Below, in pieces: positions 1 through 5,962 of a stretch of DNA of 40,379 bases (its first letter is position 1; every line of letters begins with the position of its first letter). Below the pieces are notes generated by a model that saw only the letters and a program-made list of their open reading frames with translations, had not been told where the DNA came from and ran no database searches. The translations under genes were made by a program, and so were the position numbers. The DNA is from Pseudanabaena sp. FACHB-1998 (GTDB lineage Bacteria; Cyanobacteriota; Cyanobacteriia; Pseudanabaenales; Pseudanabaenaceae), in contig NZ_JACJQA010000022.1 of the NCBI RefSeq assembly GCF_014696355.1, positions 1 to 40,379 of the forward strand. The letters run 5' to 3'.

Positions 1-242
1 TCCCAGAACTATTACCAGGGCAAATAGTGGCTATCGACAATGCTAGTTTTCATCCACAGGAAAGGATTAGGCAATTAGTCCGTCAGGCTGGCTGTGAGGT
101 GATATTTTTGCCTCCCTATTCTCCTGACTTAAACAAGATTGAGAAATTCTGGGCTAGATTGAAGAGTTATGTCAGTAAGATTATTGGACAATGTAAAAGT
201 TTATGGAATGCTGTTCAACAAGCTTTCTGTCATTTGTCCTAA
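1..242 (+). CDS. IS630-family transposase, C-terminal part (cut by window edge)
   Basis: The reading frame is open to the left edge; the residues before the GTG at 27 (PELLPGQIV) already read as transposase, so the gene starts outside the window. The visible part holds the last two catalytic acids of the DDE domain: D in AIDNASFHP and E in NKIEKFW. There are 34 residues between them, the D34E spacing of the IS630/Tc1-mariner superfamily, and PPYSPDLN is the usual motif before the last acid. The protein ends at 242, only about 17 bases before recognisable target DNA resumes, so the terminal repeat must be very near the stop. Whether the left part of the element is intact cannot be seen. Confidence 0.9.
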   Translation, partial: PELLPGQIVAIDNASFHPQERIRQLVRQAGCEVIFLPPYSPDLNKIEKFWARLKSYVSKIIGQCKSLWNAVQQAFCHLS

Positions 243-260
243 CTATCTCTTTCTTTGCTA
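1..260 (+). mobile_element. Right end of an IS630-type insertion sequence
   Basis: The right boundary is placed at about 258-260 because minus-strand reading of a DUF433 gene resumes there and breaks off at ATT-ACT-GAA-ATA-TAG. A TA dinucleotide lies at the break, and this superfamily targets and duplicates TA. The exact terminal inverted repeat cannot be defined without the left end. Confidence 0.7.
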
Positions 261-396
261 TATTTCAGTAATGCTGACGTTTTCGGCAAGCATTTCTAAT
301 ATATCGGTGACGCGGATTCGCATTCCTCGAAGGCAGGGACGACCGCCGCATTGTCCAGCAGTTTAGGTGATTCGAGTAAGTAGTGAGTGGGTAGTT
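258..396 (-). pseudogene. DUF433-family antitoxin remnant interrupted by IS630
   Basis: Read on the minus strand from about 380, the frame gives TRIT, a stop codon, then TAGQCGGRPCLRGMRIR and VTDILEMLAENVSITEI, ending at the IS630 boundary. GRPCLRGMRI followed by VTDILEMLAENVS is the classic DUF433 antitoxin core. No start codon is visible in this frame, an in-frame stop follows RIT, and the C-terminal half is missing beyond the insertion. It lies just downstream of tail copy T9, the position other DUF433 genes take in this array. The remnant is clear; I assign it no function. Confidence 0.8.
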
Positions 397-440
397 TTTA
401 TATATTTTTCTTTTTGTTTTTTAAGCTGATGTCAAGGGTT

Positions 441-590
441 TTACTCTATTTTAATTGCTGTGTATTCTAGTTCTGTTAGTTCAAATTCTGGATTAATAAT
501 TTTTACTTCGTCATAGGTGAGTTGATAGAGTTTGTAAACTAATTGATCGCATTCTTTTTCTAATTCGCTACTATCAGCATGGCGATCGCC
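441..590 (-). repeat. Tail repeat T9 (type A 3' end, SELEKECD variant)
   Basis: On the minus strand this reads as the end of the restriction-methyltransferase at 6288-10079: GDRHAD, then SSELEKECD in place of TTKEEKAID, then LVYKLYQLTYDEVKII and a TAA stop at 441-443. It has no methyltransferase body in front of it. It sits between the DUF5615 stop (606) and the broken DUF433. The rest of 396-605 holds only an AT-rich spacer. Confidence 0.85.
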
Positions 591-605
591 TTACAGTTGA
601 TAGTT

Positions 606-946
606 TTACACCGATGGTAATTTGATTCTAATGAGTTGTTTTTCTATAGTCTCAAATTGAGAGAGATGATTATGTATGGCTTGGGCGATTTTTTCCCAGT
701 TGGTGCTACTTTTGCAAATCACGATGCCTTTATGTTGAGGGATTTGAGTATGTAAACGAATGAAATCTCGGCGATTCATGGTTAAAACGGCTCGATTGAG
801 GCTAATGGCATAGCTCAAGACTTCAGGATCGGGTATTTTTTTTCTGCTTTTCCTGCATCTTGTACGGTCAGGATGTCATACCCTAATGTACGCAAAATTT
901 TGACAACGGGCAATGGAAATTGCTCATCTGCATAGAGTTTAATCAT
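606..946 (-). pseudogene. DUF5615-family putative toxin with a frameshift in an A8 run
   Basis: The frame starts at ATG 944-946, four bases after the DUF433 stop, as MIKLYADEQFPLPVVKILRTL and then GYDILTVQDAGKAEKK. It then leaves frame. The rest (DPEVLSYAISLNRAVLTMNR, then DFIRLHTQIPQHKGIVICKS, ending RIKLPSV) is in the next frame. The break falls at eight consecutive A residues (about 836-843); one more A would join the halves into a protein of about 113 residues. LYADEQFP and VLTMNRRDF are typical of DUF5615, a PIN-like family commonly encoded directly after DUF433. It may be a simple pseudogene, a slippage-expressed gene or a sequencing error. Confidence 0.75.
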
Positions 947-949
947 TGC

Positions 950-1276
950 TTAATCTGTCTCGTTTTCAAGAATAGCTGTGGCAATTTCTTGGGGATGGCT
1001 TTCGGCGTATATCCAAGCATTTGCTAGATCAACTGCGTTTAGGGTTGGATATGCTTCTAATATTTTTGCGTCACTAAGCCCTTGTTGTTGGTAGCTGACT
1101 AATAGCCAAACGGGGATTCTGGTGCTACGGATACAAGCATCACCGCCACATACGTTTAATGTTTTCTCAATGCCGTGCCAACTATTTAATAGGCTGTTGA
1201 GAATTAGTTGAATTGCTTGAGATTTTTCTGTGGGTGAGAGTGCGAGTAGTTGGGGTTCTAGTTCTTTAAGTGTCAT
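950..1276 (-). CDS. DUF433-domain antitoxin with N-terminal extension
   Basis: This 108-residue protein has a DUF433 core from about residue 42 (CGGDACIRSTRIPVWLLVSY, then LSDAKILEAYPTLNAVDLANAW). It is preceded by a roughly 40-residue helical segment beginning MTLKELEPQLLALSPTEK that resembles the N-terminus of small antitoxins. It ends four bases before the DUF5615 frame, the usual antitoxin-then-toxin order. Known members pair with DUF5615 as putative type II TA systems; neutralisation here is inferred. The ATG is 68 bases beyond the stop of tail copy T8. One codon differs from the common CIRGMRIP motif (CIRSTRIP). Confidence 0.8.
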   Translation of the reverse strand: MTLKELEPQLLALSPTEKSQAIQLILNSLLNSWHGIEKTLNVCGGDACIRSTRIPVWLLVSYQQQGLSDAKILEAYPTLNAVDLANAWIYAESHPQEIATAILENETD

Positions 1277-1343
1277 AGTTTTTTGAATTGGATATTTATA
1301 AATCTGCTCTAATTTTTCCTTTTTCCTTTCTACTTTTTACTTG

Positions 1344-1441
1344 TCACCTCTCTCCTTCTACTATTTTAATCTCTTCTTCTGTCAACCCATAAAGTTGATA
1401 AACTAAAGCGATCGCATTCTTTTTCTAATTCGCTAGTATCA
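1344..1441 (-). repeat. Tail repeat T8 (type B 3' end)
   Basis: The minus strand reads SELEKECD, then, after one extra T that breaks the frame, VYQLYGLTEEEIKIVEGER and a TGA stop at 1344-1346. The type B ending differs from the type A ending of the restriction gene but is a familiar ending of related cyanobacterial methyltransferases. Its first bases supply the stop codon of the adjoining RelE gene. Confidence 0.85.
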
Positions 1442-1783
1442 GGATTGTTGATATTCTGTGATGATATTCCTAATCTCTTCGGCTTCAATGTCTGACTGTT
1501 CAGACTTAGGATAAATAGTTAGCAGAACTATTCCTGTTAATGTTTTGAGATAATAAATTAGGCGATAACCTCCACTTTTTCCTTTCTTAATGTCACTATT
1601 TTTAACTCTGAGTTTGAAAACAGGATAGCCAATTCCTGATATTTGATCACCGAGTAGTTCTCCTTGCCCTAGTTGGTTGATAACTGGTTGGAGGTCTTGG
1701 CGAATGTTGCGATATTTTTTGGCAAGAGTGCGTATATTTTTCTGAAAAACGGGTGAGGCTTCAATTTGGATTGGGTTAGTCAT
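1439..1783 (-). CDS. RelE/ParE-family toxin, copy 1
   Basis: This 114-residue protein resembles RelE/HigB-type mRNA interferases. It has an N-terminal VFQKNIRTLAKKYRNIRQDL helical stretch, a basic strand KLRVKNSDIKKGKSGGYRLI with R74, and a late strand LLTIYPKSEQ. It overlaps the upstream antitoxin by 8 bp, typical translational coupling. Its last codon and TGA stop come from the junction with tail T8, so the C-terminus is set by the repeat. Copy 2 at 3448-3792 differs by G39 to E and by the last residue (S to P). mRNA cleavage is inferred from the family. Confidence 0.8.
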   Translation of the reverse strand: MTNPIQIEASPVFQKNIRTLAKKYRNIRQDLQPVINQLGQGELLGDQISGIGYPVFKLRVKNSDIKKGKSGGYRLIYYLKTLTGIVLLTIYPKSEQSDIEAEEIRNIITEYQQS

Positions 1784-2009
1784 TTTCTAGCCCTTCCCAA
1801 AGTTGAGATAGTGGAATTGTTTGACCTGTCATTGCTTCGTGCCATGCTTGGCGAAAGTCCGATATTATTTCTTCTTTGGTGAAGTCTTCTGGTGATTCTG
1901 GAATCAGAACGATGATTTCTACTCGACTGTTTTTGTTTTTTAGGAGGGGACTGTCTAGGGTGATTTGTCCTTGTTCGTTGATGGTTGCCATTGCTTTAAG
2001 TGCTTTCAT
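1776..2009 (-). CDS. Antitoxin of the RelE-type pair, copy 1
   Basis: This 77-residue protein starts MKALKAMATINEQGQITLD, followed by a strand-rich segment VEIIVLIPESP and an acidic helical C-terminus (ISDFRQAWHEAMTGQTIPLS). The layout fits a small antitoxin: a swapped-hairpin-like N-terminal domain and a toxin-binding tail. It is encoded first and overlaps the toxin by 8 bp. Its ATG lies 24 bases after the stop of tail T7, with AAGGAAT as a likely ribosome site. The protein is identical to that of copy 2 at 3785-4018. Confidence 0.75.
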   Translation of the reverse strand: MKALKAMATINEQGQITLDSPLLKNKNSRVEIIVLIPESPEDFTKEEIISDFRQAWHEAMTGQTIPLSQLWEGLEND

Positions 2010-2033
2010 GTTTTTATTCCTTAGTTAAAAGTT

Positions 2034-2140
2034 TTACTCGATTGTAATGGCTGTGTATTCTGGTTCTGTTAGTTCAAATTCTGGGTCAATGATTTTTACT
2101 TCGTCATAGGTGAGTTGATAGAGTTTGCAAACTAAATTAT
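2034..2140 (-). repeat. Tail repeat T7 (type A, 5'-truncated)
   Basis: The minus strand reads NLVCKLYQLTYDEVKIIDPE and on to AITIE with a TAA stop at 2034-2036. The usual GDRHADT start is missing. The repeat begins inside the core AATTTAGTTTGCAAACT, fused directly to the HEPN gene, which takes its stop codon at the junction. Confidence 0.85.
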
Positions 2141-2433
2141 CTAAAGTTAGGACTATAGTCTCCTAATTGTCTAAGATCATAGGCATCATTTAAAAGCTTA
2201 AATATTTTGCGATCAAGTTGGTTTGTTCTGACAAAATGCAGATTTATTAATTTAATGACTCCTTTATGGGTTGATGTTTCTACATTCTCTGATAGCAATA
2301 ATGCTTGAGCAGAGTAGTACATGGCGTAATAAGCACGAGATAAGCAGGATCGATAACGTTGTCCTGCAAATAGAAACTCAGCAGTTTCTAAGTCTTCAAA
2401 AGCTAAATTCAACAACTTACTTATTTCACTCAT
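2137..2433 (-). CDS. HEPN-domain toxin-like protein, C-terminus truncated by a tail repeat
   Basis: The 98 residues match the front of HEPN proteins: helices LLNLAFEDLETAEFLF and YRSCLSRAYYAMYYSAQALL, and the late motif AYDLRQLGDYSPNF. Relatives usually continue for another 25-35 residues after this motif; here the frame stops at R98 where tail T7 begins. The ATG overlaps the stop of the nucleotidyltransferase by 4 bp. HEPN/MNT pairs such as HepT/MntA act as an RNase toxin controlled by adenylylation. The R-x4-H-x-Y motif of active HepT is not seen in full (RQLGDY instead), so activity is uncertain. Confidence 0.75.
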   Translation of the reverse strand: MSEISKLLNLAFEDLETAEFLFAGQRYRSCLSRAYYAMYYSAQALLLSENVETSTHKGVIKLINLHFVRTNQLDRKIFKLLNDAYDLRQLGDYSPNFR

Positions 2434-2771
2434 AGTTTAATTCCCTCGCATTTAGCTATTCTTATCAAGGAAATAGATGATGATATAAATTCTGATTTAG
2501 ATACGGGAATAATTGAGATTAGCTCTCCATATTTATCAATAAAATAAAATCTTATATCAGATGTTTTATATACTTCTTTGACTACATCAACGGGATCTTC
2601 GAGAACAGTCATGATATCAATATCAGAGTCTGGGGTTGCTTCTCCTCTAGCCTGTGAACCAAATAAAATTAAGGAATACAATTGCTGTCCATAAAGATGA
2701 ATTAAATTTATTTTTAGTTCATCAAGTAATCTATGTAATTTTGGACTAATAGTATTTTGATTGTAAAGCAT
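2430..2771 (-). CDS. MNT-domain nucleotidyltransferase (antitoxin partner of HEPN)
   Basis: This 113-residue minimal nucleotidyltransferase has the signature LFGSQARGEATPDSDIDI: G38-S39, then D50 and D52 as metal-binding acids. It lies just before the HEPN gene with a 4-bp overlap, the arrangement of MntA/HepT-like systems where the transferase modifies the HEPN toxin. Its ATG is 13 bases past the tail T6 stop. The C-terminal part (about 60-113) is less conserved. The pairing is firm from context; the chemistry is inferred. Confidence 0.85.
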   Translation of the reverse strand: MLYNQNTISPKLHRLLDELKINLIHLYGQQLYSLILFGSQARGEATPDSDIDIMTVLEDPVDVVKEVYKTSDIRFYFIDKYGELISIIPVSKSEFISSSISLIRIAKCEGIKL

Positions 2772-2784
2772 GGTTTATTTATTC

Positions 2785-2926
2785 CTATTCTATTTTAATT
2801 GCTGTGTATTCTTGTTCTGTTAGCTCAAATTTTGGGTCAATAATTTTTACTTCGTCATAGGTGATCTGATAGAGTTTGCAAGCTAAATTATTGATCGCCT
2901 TTTCTTCTTTTGTCGTATCAGCATGG
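2785..2926 (-). repeat. Tail repeat T6 (type A)
   Basis: The minus strand reads HADTTKEEKAINNLACKLYQ, then ITYDEVKIIDPKFELTEQEY and AIKIE with a TAG stop at 2785-2787. It directly follows the DUF5615 remnant (stop at 2937) and ends 13 bases before the nucleotidyltransferase start. Confidence 0.85.
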
Positions 2927-2936
2927 GGATTACTGT

Positions 2937-3085
2937 TTACCTCTTTCTGATTCTAAATTTATTTTGATCGACAATTACGGTTGCACCAATTATTTCTGGT
3001 AAGTTGACTTGATCGATAAATTTCTCTAATGCTTGTCGAATTTCTATAGCGATCGCTTCAAAAGGAAATCTTAAAATAATTAAGC
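2937..3085 (-). pseudogene. C-terminal remnant of a DUF5615-type toxin
   Basis: In this frame the minus strand reads GLIILRFPFEAIAIEIRQAL, then EKFIDQVNLPEIIGATVIVD and QNKFRIRKR before a stop. The sequence looks like the end of a DUF5615/Mut7-C-like toxin. It has no start of its own: the upstream DNA is the DUF433 gene in another frame, and the two overlap at 3058-3085. The best explanation is a deletion that removed the DUF433 end and most of the toxin. The family assignment rests on context and the RIRKR ending and is moderate. Confidence 0.55.
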
Positions 3086-3291
3086 CGCAAAAGCTCGGAG
3101 AAGTAGGCAAGGGATGCAAGAATCTGTTCGCGGGTGACTGCGTATTCTTGGATTACTTCGTCATAGGTCATGCCACCTGCGAGGGAGCCAATAATCACGG
3201 CGATCGGAAGACGAGTTCCTTTTAGTACGGGTTTACCATGTTGGATTTCGTTGTCGATGGTAATTACATCAGTTAGAATGCTTTTTCTCAT
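3058..3291 (-). CDS. DUF433-family antitoxin with altered C-terminus
   Basis: This 77-residue frame has a normal DUF433 body: ITIDNEIQHGKPVLKGTRLP, then IAVIIGSLAGGMTYDEVIQE and YAVTREQILASLAYFSELL. The last residues (RLNYFKISF) are not family-like and coincide with the switch to the DUF5615 remnant in another frame, so the natural end seems to have been lost in a deletion. The ATG is at 3289-3291, 62 bases after the T5 stop. It may still fold, but its toxin partner is broken. Confidence 0.7.
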   Translation of the reverse strand: MRKSILTDVITIDNEIQHGKPVLKGTRLPIAVIIGSLAGGMTYDEVIQEYAVTREQILASLAYFSELLRLNYFKISF

Positions 3292-3353
3292 AATCTATTT
3301 CCTTATTCAATCTAAACATTTTTACAGAAATCAACACCTTGTCTTTTTTCTTG

Positions 3354-3450
3354 TTACCTTTCTCCTTCTACTATTTTAATCTCTTCTTCTGTCAACCCAT
3401 AAAGTTGATAAACCAAATTGTTGATCGCCTTTTCTTCTTTTGTCGTGTCA
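3354..3450 (-). repeat. Tail repeat T5 (type B 3' end)
   Basis: The minus strand reads DTTKEEKAINNLVYQLYGLT, then EEEIKIVEGER and a TAA stop at 3354-3356. It combines the TTKEEKAI front of type A copies with the type B ending. Its first bases (CCTGACACGAC) create the stop codon of RelE copy 2. Confidence 0.85.
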
Positions 3451-3792
3451 GGGTTGTTGATATTCTGTGATGATATTCCTAATCTCTTCAGCTTCAATGT
3501 CTGACTGTTCAGACTTAGGATAAATAGTTAGCAGAACTATTCCTGTTAATGTTTTGAGATAATAAATTAGGCGATAACCTCCACTTTTTCCTTTCTTAAT
3601 GTCACTATTTTTAACTCTGAGTTTGAAAACAGGATAGCCAATTCCTGATATTTGATCACCGAGTAGTTCTCCTTGCTCTAGTTGGTTGATAACTGGTTGG
3701 AGGTCTTGGCGAATGTTGCGATATTTTTTGGCAAGAGTGCGTATATTTTTTTGAAAAACGGGTGAGGCTTCAATTTGGATTGGGTTAGTCAT
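3448..3792 (-). CDS. RelE/ParE-family toxin, copy 2
   Basis: The protein is nearly identical to the one at 1439-1783: 112 of 114 residues agree by eye (E39 instead of G, and P instead of S at the end). It has the same GGYRLIYYL strand with R74 and the same 8-bp overlap with the antitoxin. The final residue and stop again come from the junction with a tail repeat, here T5. Two almost identical pairs in one array imply recent duplication; cross-neutralisation between the pairs is expected because the antitoxins are identical. Confidence 0.8.
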   Translation of the reverse strand: MTNPIQIEASPVFQKNIRTLAKKYRNIRQDLQPVINQLEQGELLGDQISGIGYPVFKLRVKNSDIKKGKSGGYRLIYYLKTLTGIVLLTIYPKSEQSDIEAEEIRNIITEYQQP

Positions 3793-4018
3793 TTTCTAGC
3801 CCTTCCCAAAGTTGAGATAGTGGAATTGTTTGACCTGTCATTGCTTCGTGCCATGCTTGGCGAAAGTCAGATATTATTTCTTCTTTGGTGAAGTCTTCTG
3901 GTGATTCTGGAATCAGCACGATGATTTCTACTCGACTGTTTTTGTTTTTTAGGAGGGGACTGTCTAGGGTGATTTGTCCTTGTTCGTTGATGGTTGCCAT
4001 TGCTTTAAGTGCTTTCAT
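3785..4018 (-). CDS. Antitoxin of the RelE-type pair, copy 2
   Basis: The 77 residues are identical to those at 1776-2009, although the DNA differs at a few positions (for example near 3869 and 3917). It starts 24 bases after the T4 stop with the same AAGGAAT leader, so the leader and promoter-proximal DNA were duplicated with the genes. Confidence 0.75.
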   Translation of the reverse strand: MKALKAMATINEQGQITLDSPLLKNKNSRVEIIVLIPESPEDFTKEEIISDFRQAWHEAMTGQTIPLSQLWEGLEND

Positions 4019-4042
4019 GTTTTTATTCCTTAATTAAAAGTT

Positions 4043-4201
4043 TTACTCGATTTTAATTGCTGTATATTCTGGTTCTGTTAGTTCAAATTCGGGGTCGATA
4101 ATTTTTACTTCGTCATAGGTGAGTTGATAGAGTTTGTAAACTAAGCGATCGATCGCCTTTTCTTCTTTTGTCGTATCAGCATAGCGATCGCCTTTTTTAG
4201 C
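4043..4201 (-). repeat. Tail repeat T4 (type A)
   Basis: The minus strand reads AKKGDRYADTTKEEKAIDRL, then VYKLYQLTYDEVKIIDPEFE and on to AIKIE with a TAA stop at 4043-4045. The match to the end of the restriction gene begins at GCTAAAAAAGGCGATCGC, 15 bases beyond the PIN toxin stop. Confidence 0.9.
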
Positions 4202-4216
4202 GGGTGACTGTTAGAT

Positions 4217-4657
4217 TTATTCTTCAAATTCTTTTAAGTAGTTTAGAAAAGAATTAACTCCTAATAATTCGATGGAATATAATGCCATTGCTTCTCTCAA
4301 TGTTTCATCGGCGCGTAAGTCGTCATCTCCCGATACAATAATTTTTGCTTTACCGTCAATGGCGGTAGCTAATACGGGTAAATCTTTGGGATCGCGACAA
4401 TAAGGGGGGATTGTTTTTGGTTCAATCCAGATGGCACGATTTGTTAACTGTTGCTCTAGGCGCATAGCTTGAGTTAGGTCAATATATTTGCTTAATCGTG
4501 GTCGGTTCCATACTTCAAGTAGTTCATCCAAAAGATTTTGGCTCATGACTAATTGGAATTTGTCTTGATTAAATGCTTCTAAGATTGGGAGGGTAACGCG
4601 CCCTTTTAAAAGGATGCGAATCCAAATGTTTGTATCTATGACTACTCGAAATTTCAT
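4217..4657 (-). CDS. PIN-domain toxin (COG1569-like)
   Basis: This 146-residue protein has the acidic residues of a PIN nuclease: D8 in VVIDTNIWI, E45 in LLDELLEVW, D92 in CRDPKDLPVLATAI, and the cluster D111-D113 in IVSGDDDL. The CRDPKD...ISGDDDL pattern is typical of the family annotated as a putative TA toxin component of PIN type. It follows its antitoxin with a 2-bp gap. It appears full length, and tail T4 begins just after the stop. RNase activity is inferred from the family. Confidence 0.88.
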   Translation of the reverse strand: MKFRVVIDTNIWIRILLKGRVTLPILEAFNQDKFQLVMSQNLLDELLEVWNRPRLSKYIDLTQAMRLEQQLTNRAIWIEPKTIPPYCRDPKDLPVLATAIDGKAKIIVSGDDDLRADETLREAMALYSIELLGVNSFLNYLKEFEE

Positions 4658-4659
4658 GT

Positions 4660-4893
4660 CTAGTTTTTTGATTGCTGACGCACGGCTTTAATTTCGTTCA
4701 TAATCTCGACATCTGTGATTTCATTGATGGGTGGTTGACTATACAGTTCTTCAAGTAATTTGGTCAGATCTGATTTTAATTCTATTTGAATTAGGGCTTT
4801 AGCTATCTGGGCGCGATCGCTAGGTTGTAGTTGTTGTACGGTTGTAATCAGTTGCTCTAGAGTTATTGGTAGTTGAATCATTTGGTTCACCAT
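4660..4893 (-). CDS. Antitoxin partner of the PIN toxin
   Basis: This 77-residue, mostly helical protein contains LEQLITTVQQLQPSDRAQIA, a segment often seen in antitoxins encoded before PIN toxins, then an acidic C-terminal half (ELYSQPPINEITDVEIMNEI). The frame opens at MVNQMIQL; the second Met (12 bases later) is an equally good start. It sits 2 bp before the toxin. The role is assigned mainly from gene order. Confidence 0.65.
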   Translation of the reverse strand: MVNQMIQLPITLEQLITTVQQLQPSDRAQIAKALIQIELKSDLTKLLEELYSQPPINEITDVEIMNEIKAVRQQSKN

Positions 4894-4937
4894 AAAAATT
4901 TGTTGTCTATGACTTTAACTTGCATAATTTTTCTTTA

Positions 4938-5097
4938 TCACCTCTCTCCTTCTACTATTTTAATCTCTTCTTCTGTCAACCCATAAAGTTGATAAACCAA
5001 ATCGTCGATCGCCTTTTCTTCTTTTCTCGTATCAGCATGGCGATCGCCTTTTTTGACGTTCATAATTAAATCGGTAAGTACCTGAATCGAATTGAAA
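4938..5097 (-). repeat. Tail repeat T3 (type B, longest copy)
   Basis: The minus strand reads FNSIQVLTDLIMNVKKGDRH, then ADTRKEEKAIDDLVYQLYGL and TEEEIKIVEGER with a TGA stop at 4938-4940. Residues before KKGDRHADT line up with FQKISMLVDEILTA in the restriction protein, so this copy keeps more of the parent gene than the others. That supports an origin from a methyltransferase coding region. Confidence 0.85.
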
Positions 5098-5126
5098 CAT
5101 CGCTTACAGAGATAATTACATCATTT

Positions 5127-5381
5127 TTAAGTTCTGTCTGCTTGGGCGGTTTGCCAAAAGATGACTCGTTCTTGGGGGAGCCAAGCGGCATATCTAAGCG
5201 CTTGCTGGATATCTGCTGGTTCAAGATAGGGATAGTCTTCAATTATTTCTGCTATTGATAAACCGTTGGCGATAAGGTTTATGACTACGGATACGGGTAT
5301 TCGCATTCCGCGAATGCAAGCTTGACCTGCCATAATTTTGGGGTCAAAGGTGATGCGATCTAGTCCTGCTATTGCTTTCAT
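5127..5381 (-). CDS. DUF433-family antitoxin without a toxin partner
   Basis: This 84-residue protein is a textbook DUF433: RITFDPKIMAGQACIRGMRI, then PVSVVINLIANGLSIAEIIE and DYPYLEPADIQQALRYAAWL. It starts 12 bases after tail T2. The DNA after its stop (5126-5098) has no room for a toxin before tail T3 begins, so a DUF5615 partner is either lost or never present. It could act on toxins of neighbouring DUF433 pairs; that is speculation. Confidence 0.85.
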   Translation of the reverse strand: MKAIAGLDRITFDPKIMAGQACIRGMRIPVSVVINLIANGLSIAEIIEDYPYLEPADIQQALRYAAWLPQERVIFWQTAQADRT

Positions 5382-5393
5382 TGTTTTTGCCTC

Positions 5394-5543
5394 TTATTCT
5401 ATTTTAATGGCTGTGTATTCTAGTTCTGTTAGTTCAAATTCTGGGTCAATGATTTTTACTTCGTCATAGGTGAGTTGATAGAGTTTGTAAACTAAGCGAT
5501 CAATCGCCTTTTCTTCTTTTGTCGTATCAGCATGGCGATCGCT
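5394..5543 (-). repeat. Tail repeat T2 (type A)
   Basis: The minus strand reads DRHADTTKEEKAIDRLVYKL, then YQLTYDEVKIIDPEFELTEL and AIKIE with a TAA stop at 5394-5396. By eye this is among the closest copies to the 3' end of the intact restriction gene. It begins 8 bases beyond the PIN stop and ends 12 bases before the DUF433 start. Confidence 0.9.
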
Positions 5544-5551
5544 CATTAGGT

Positions 5552-5962
5552 TTATCGTAGCAAGGCTATAAATCCTGCTTGTTCAAAATGTTTATCATAG
5601 GCAATCGCTTCTACTATGTTTTGTTGCTGCATGATTTGAAATGATGTGCAATCTGTATGACTCCAAGCTTGATCGCGTCGTTGATCGTATAGCTCAAGAG
5701 CATTCTGAAATAGCGCGTCAGTTTGCAAAATCACTTCGATTTCAGGATTTGTAAAGGCGTGTTTGATAAATCTAACGGCTTTTTGTCGATAGGATTTACC
5801 TTTGCCAGAGAAGGCGTTGAGTAGTTCAGTAAATACCATTTCACTGGTAACTATAGGAGTTGAGATTAAGGTAACTGATATTTGTCGTGCTTTTTGATGT
5901 AGGTCATCTTCGGGGTTGAGCAGGGCGATCCAGTAGCCTGTGTCTGCAAATACTTTCTTCAT
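5552..5962 (-). CDS. VapC-like PIN-domain toxin
   Basis: This 136-residue protein has the PIN pattern: D7 in VFADTGYWIAL, E46 in MVFTELLNAF, D104 in SHTDCTSFQIM and D123 in AYDKHF. Length and motif order fit a VapC-type RNase toxin. The start overlaps the upstream antitoxin stop by 4 bp (ATGA), the usual coupling of type II TA pairs. It is the first cassette after the restriction gene. The target RNA is unknown. Confidence 0.88.
   Translation of the reverse strand: MKKVFADTGYWIALLNPEDDLHQKARQISVTLISTPIVTSEMVFTELLNAFSGKGKSYRQKAVRFIKHAFTNPEIEVILQTDALFQNALELYDQRRDQAWSHTDCTSFQIMQQQNIVEAIAYDKHFEQAGFIALLR

Noticed and set aside
5060-5126. A frame reading DVIISVSDVSIRFR that resembles the N-terminus of an ABC ATPase
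   Set aside because: It is under 20 residues, has no start or following domain, and overlaps tail T3 in another frame. It is best seen as chance.
441-5543. Tail repeats as integron attC sites
   Set aside because: They lack the core sites and imperfect palindromic folding of attC, and no integron integrase is visible. Coding similarity to the restriction gene explains them better.
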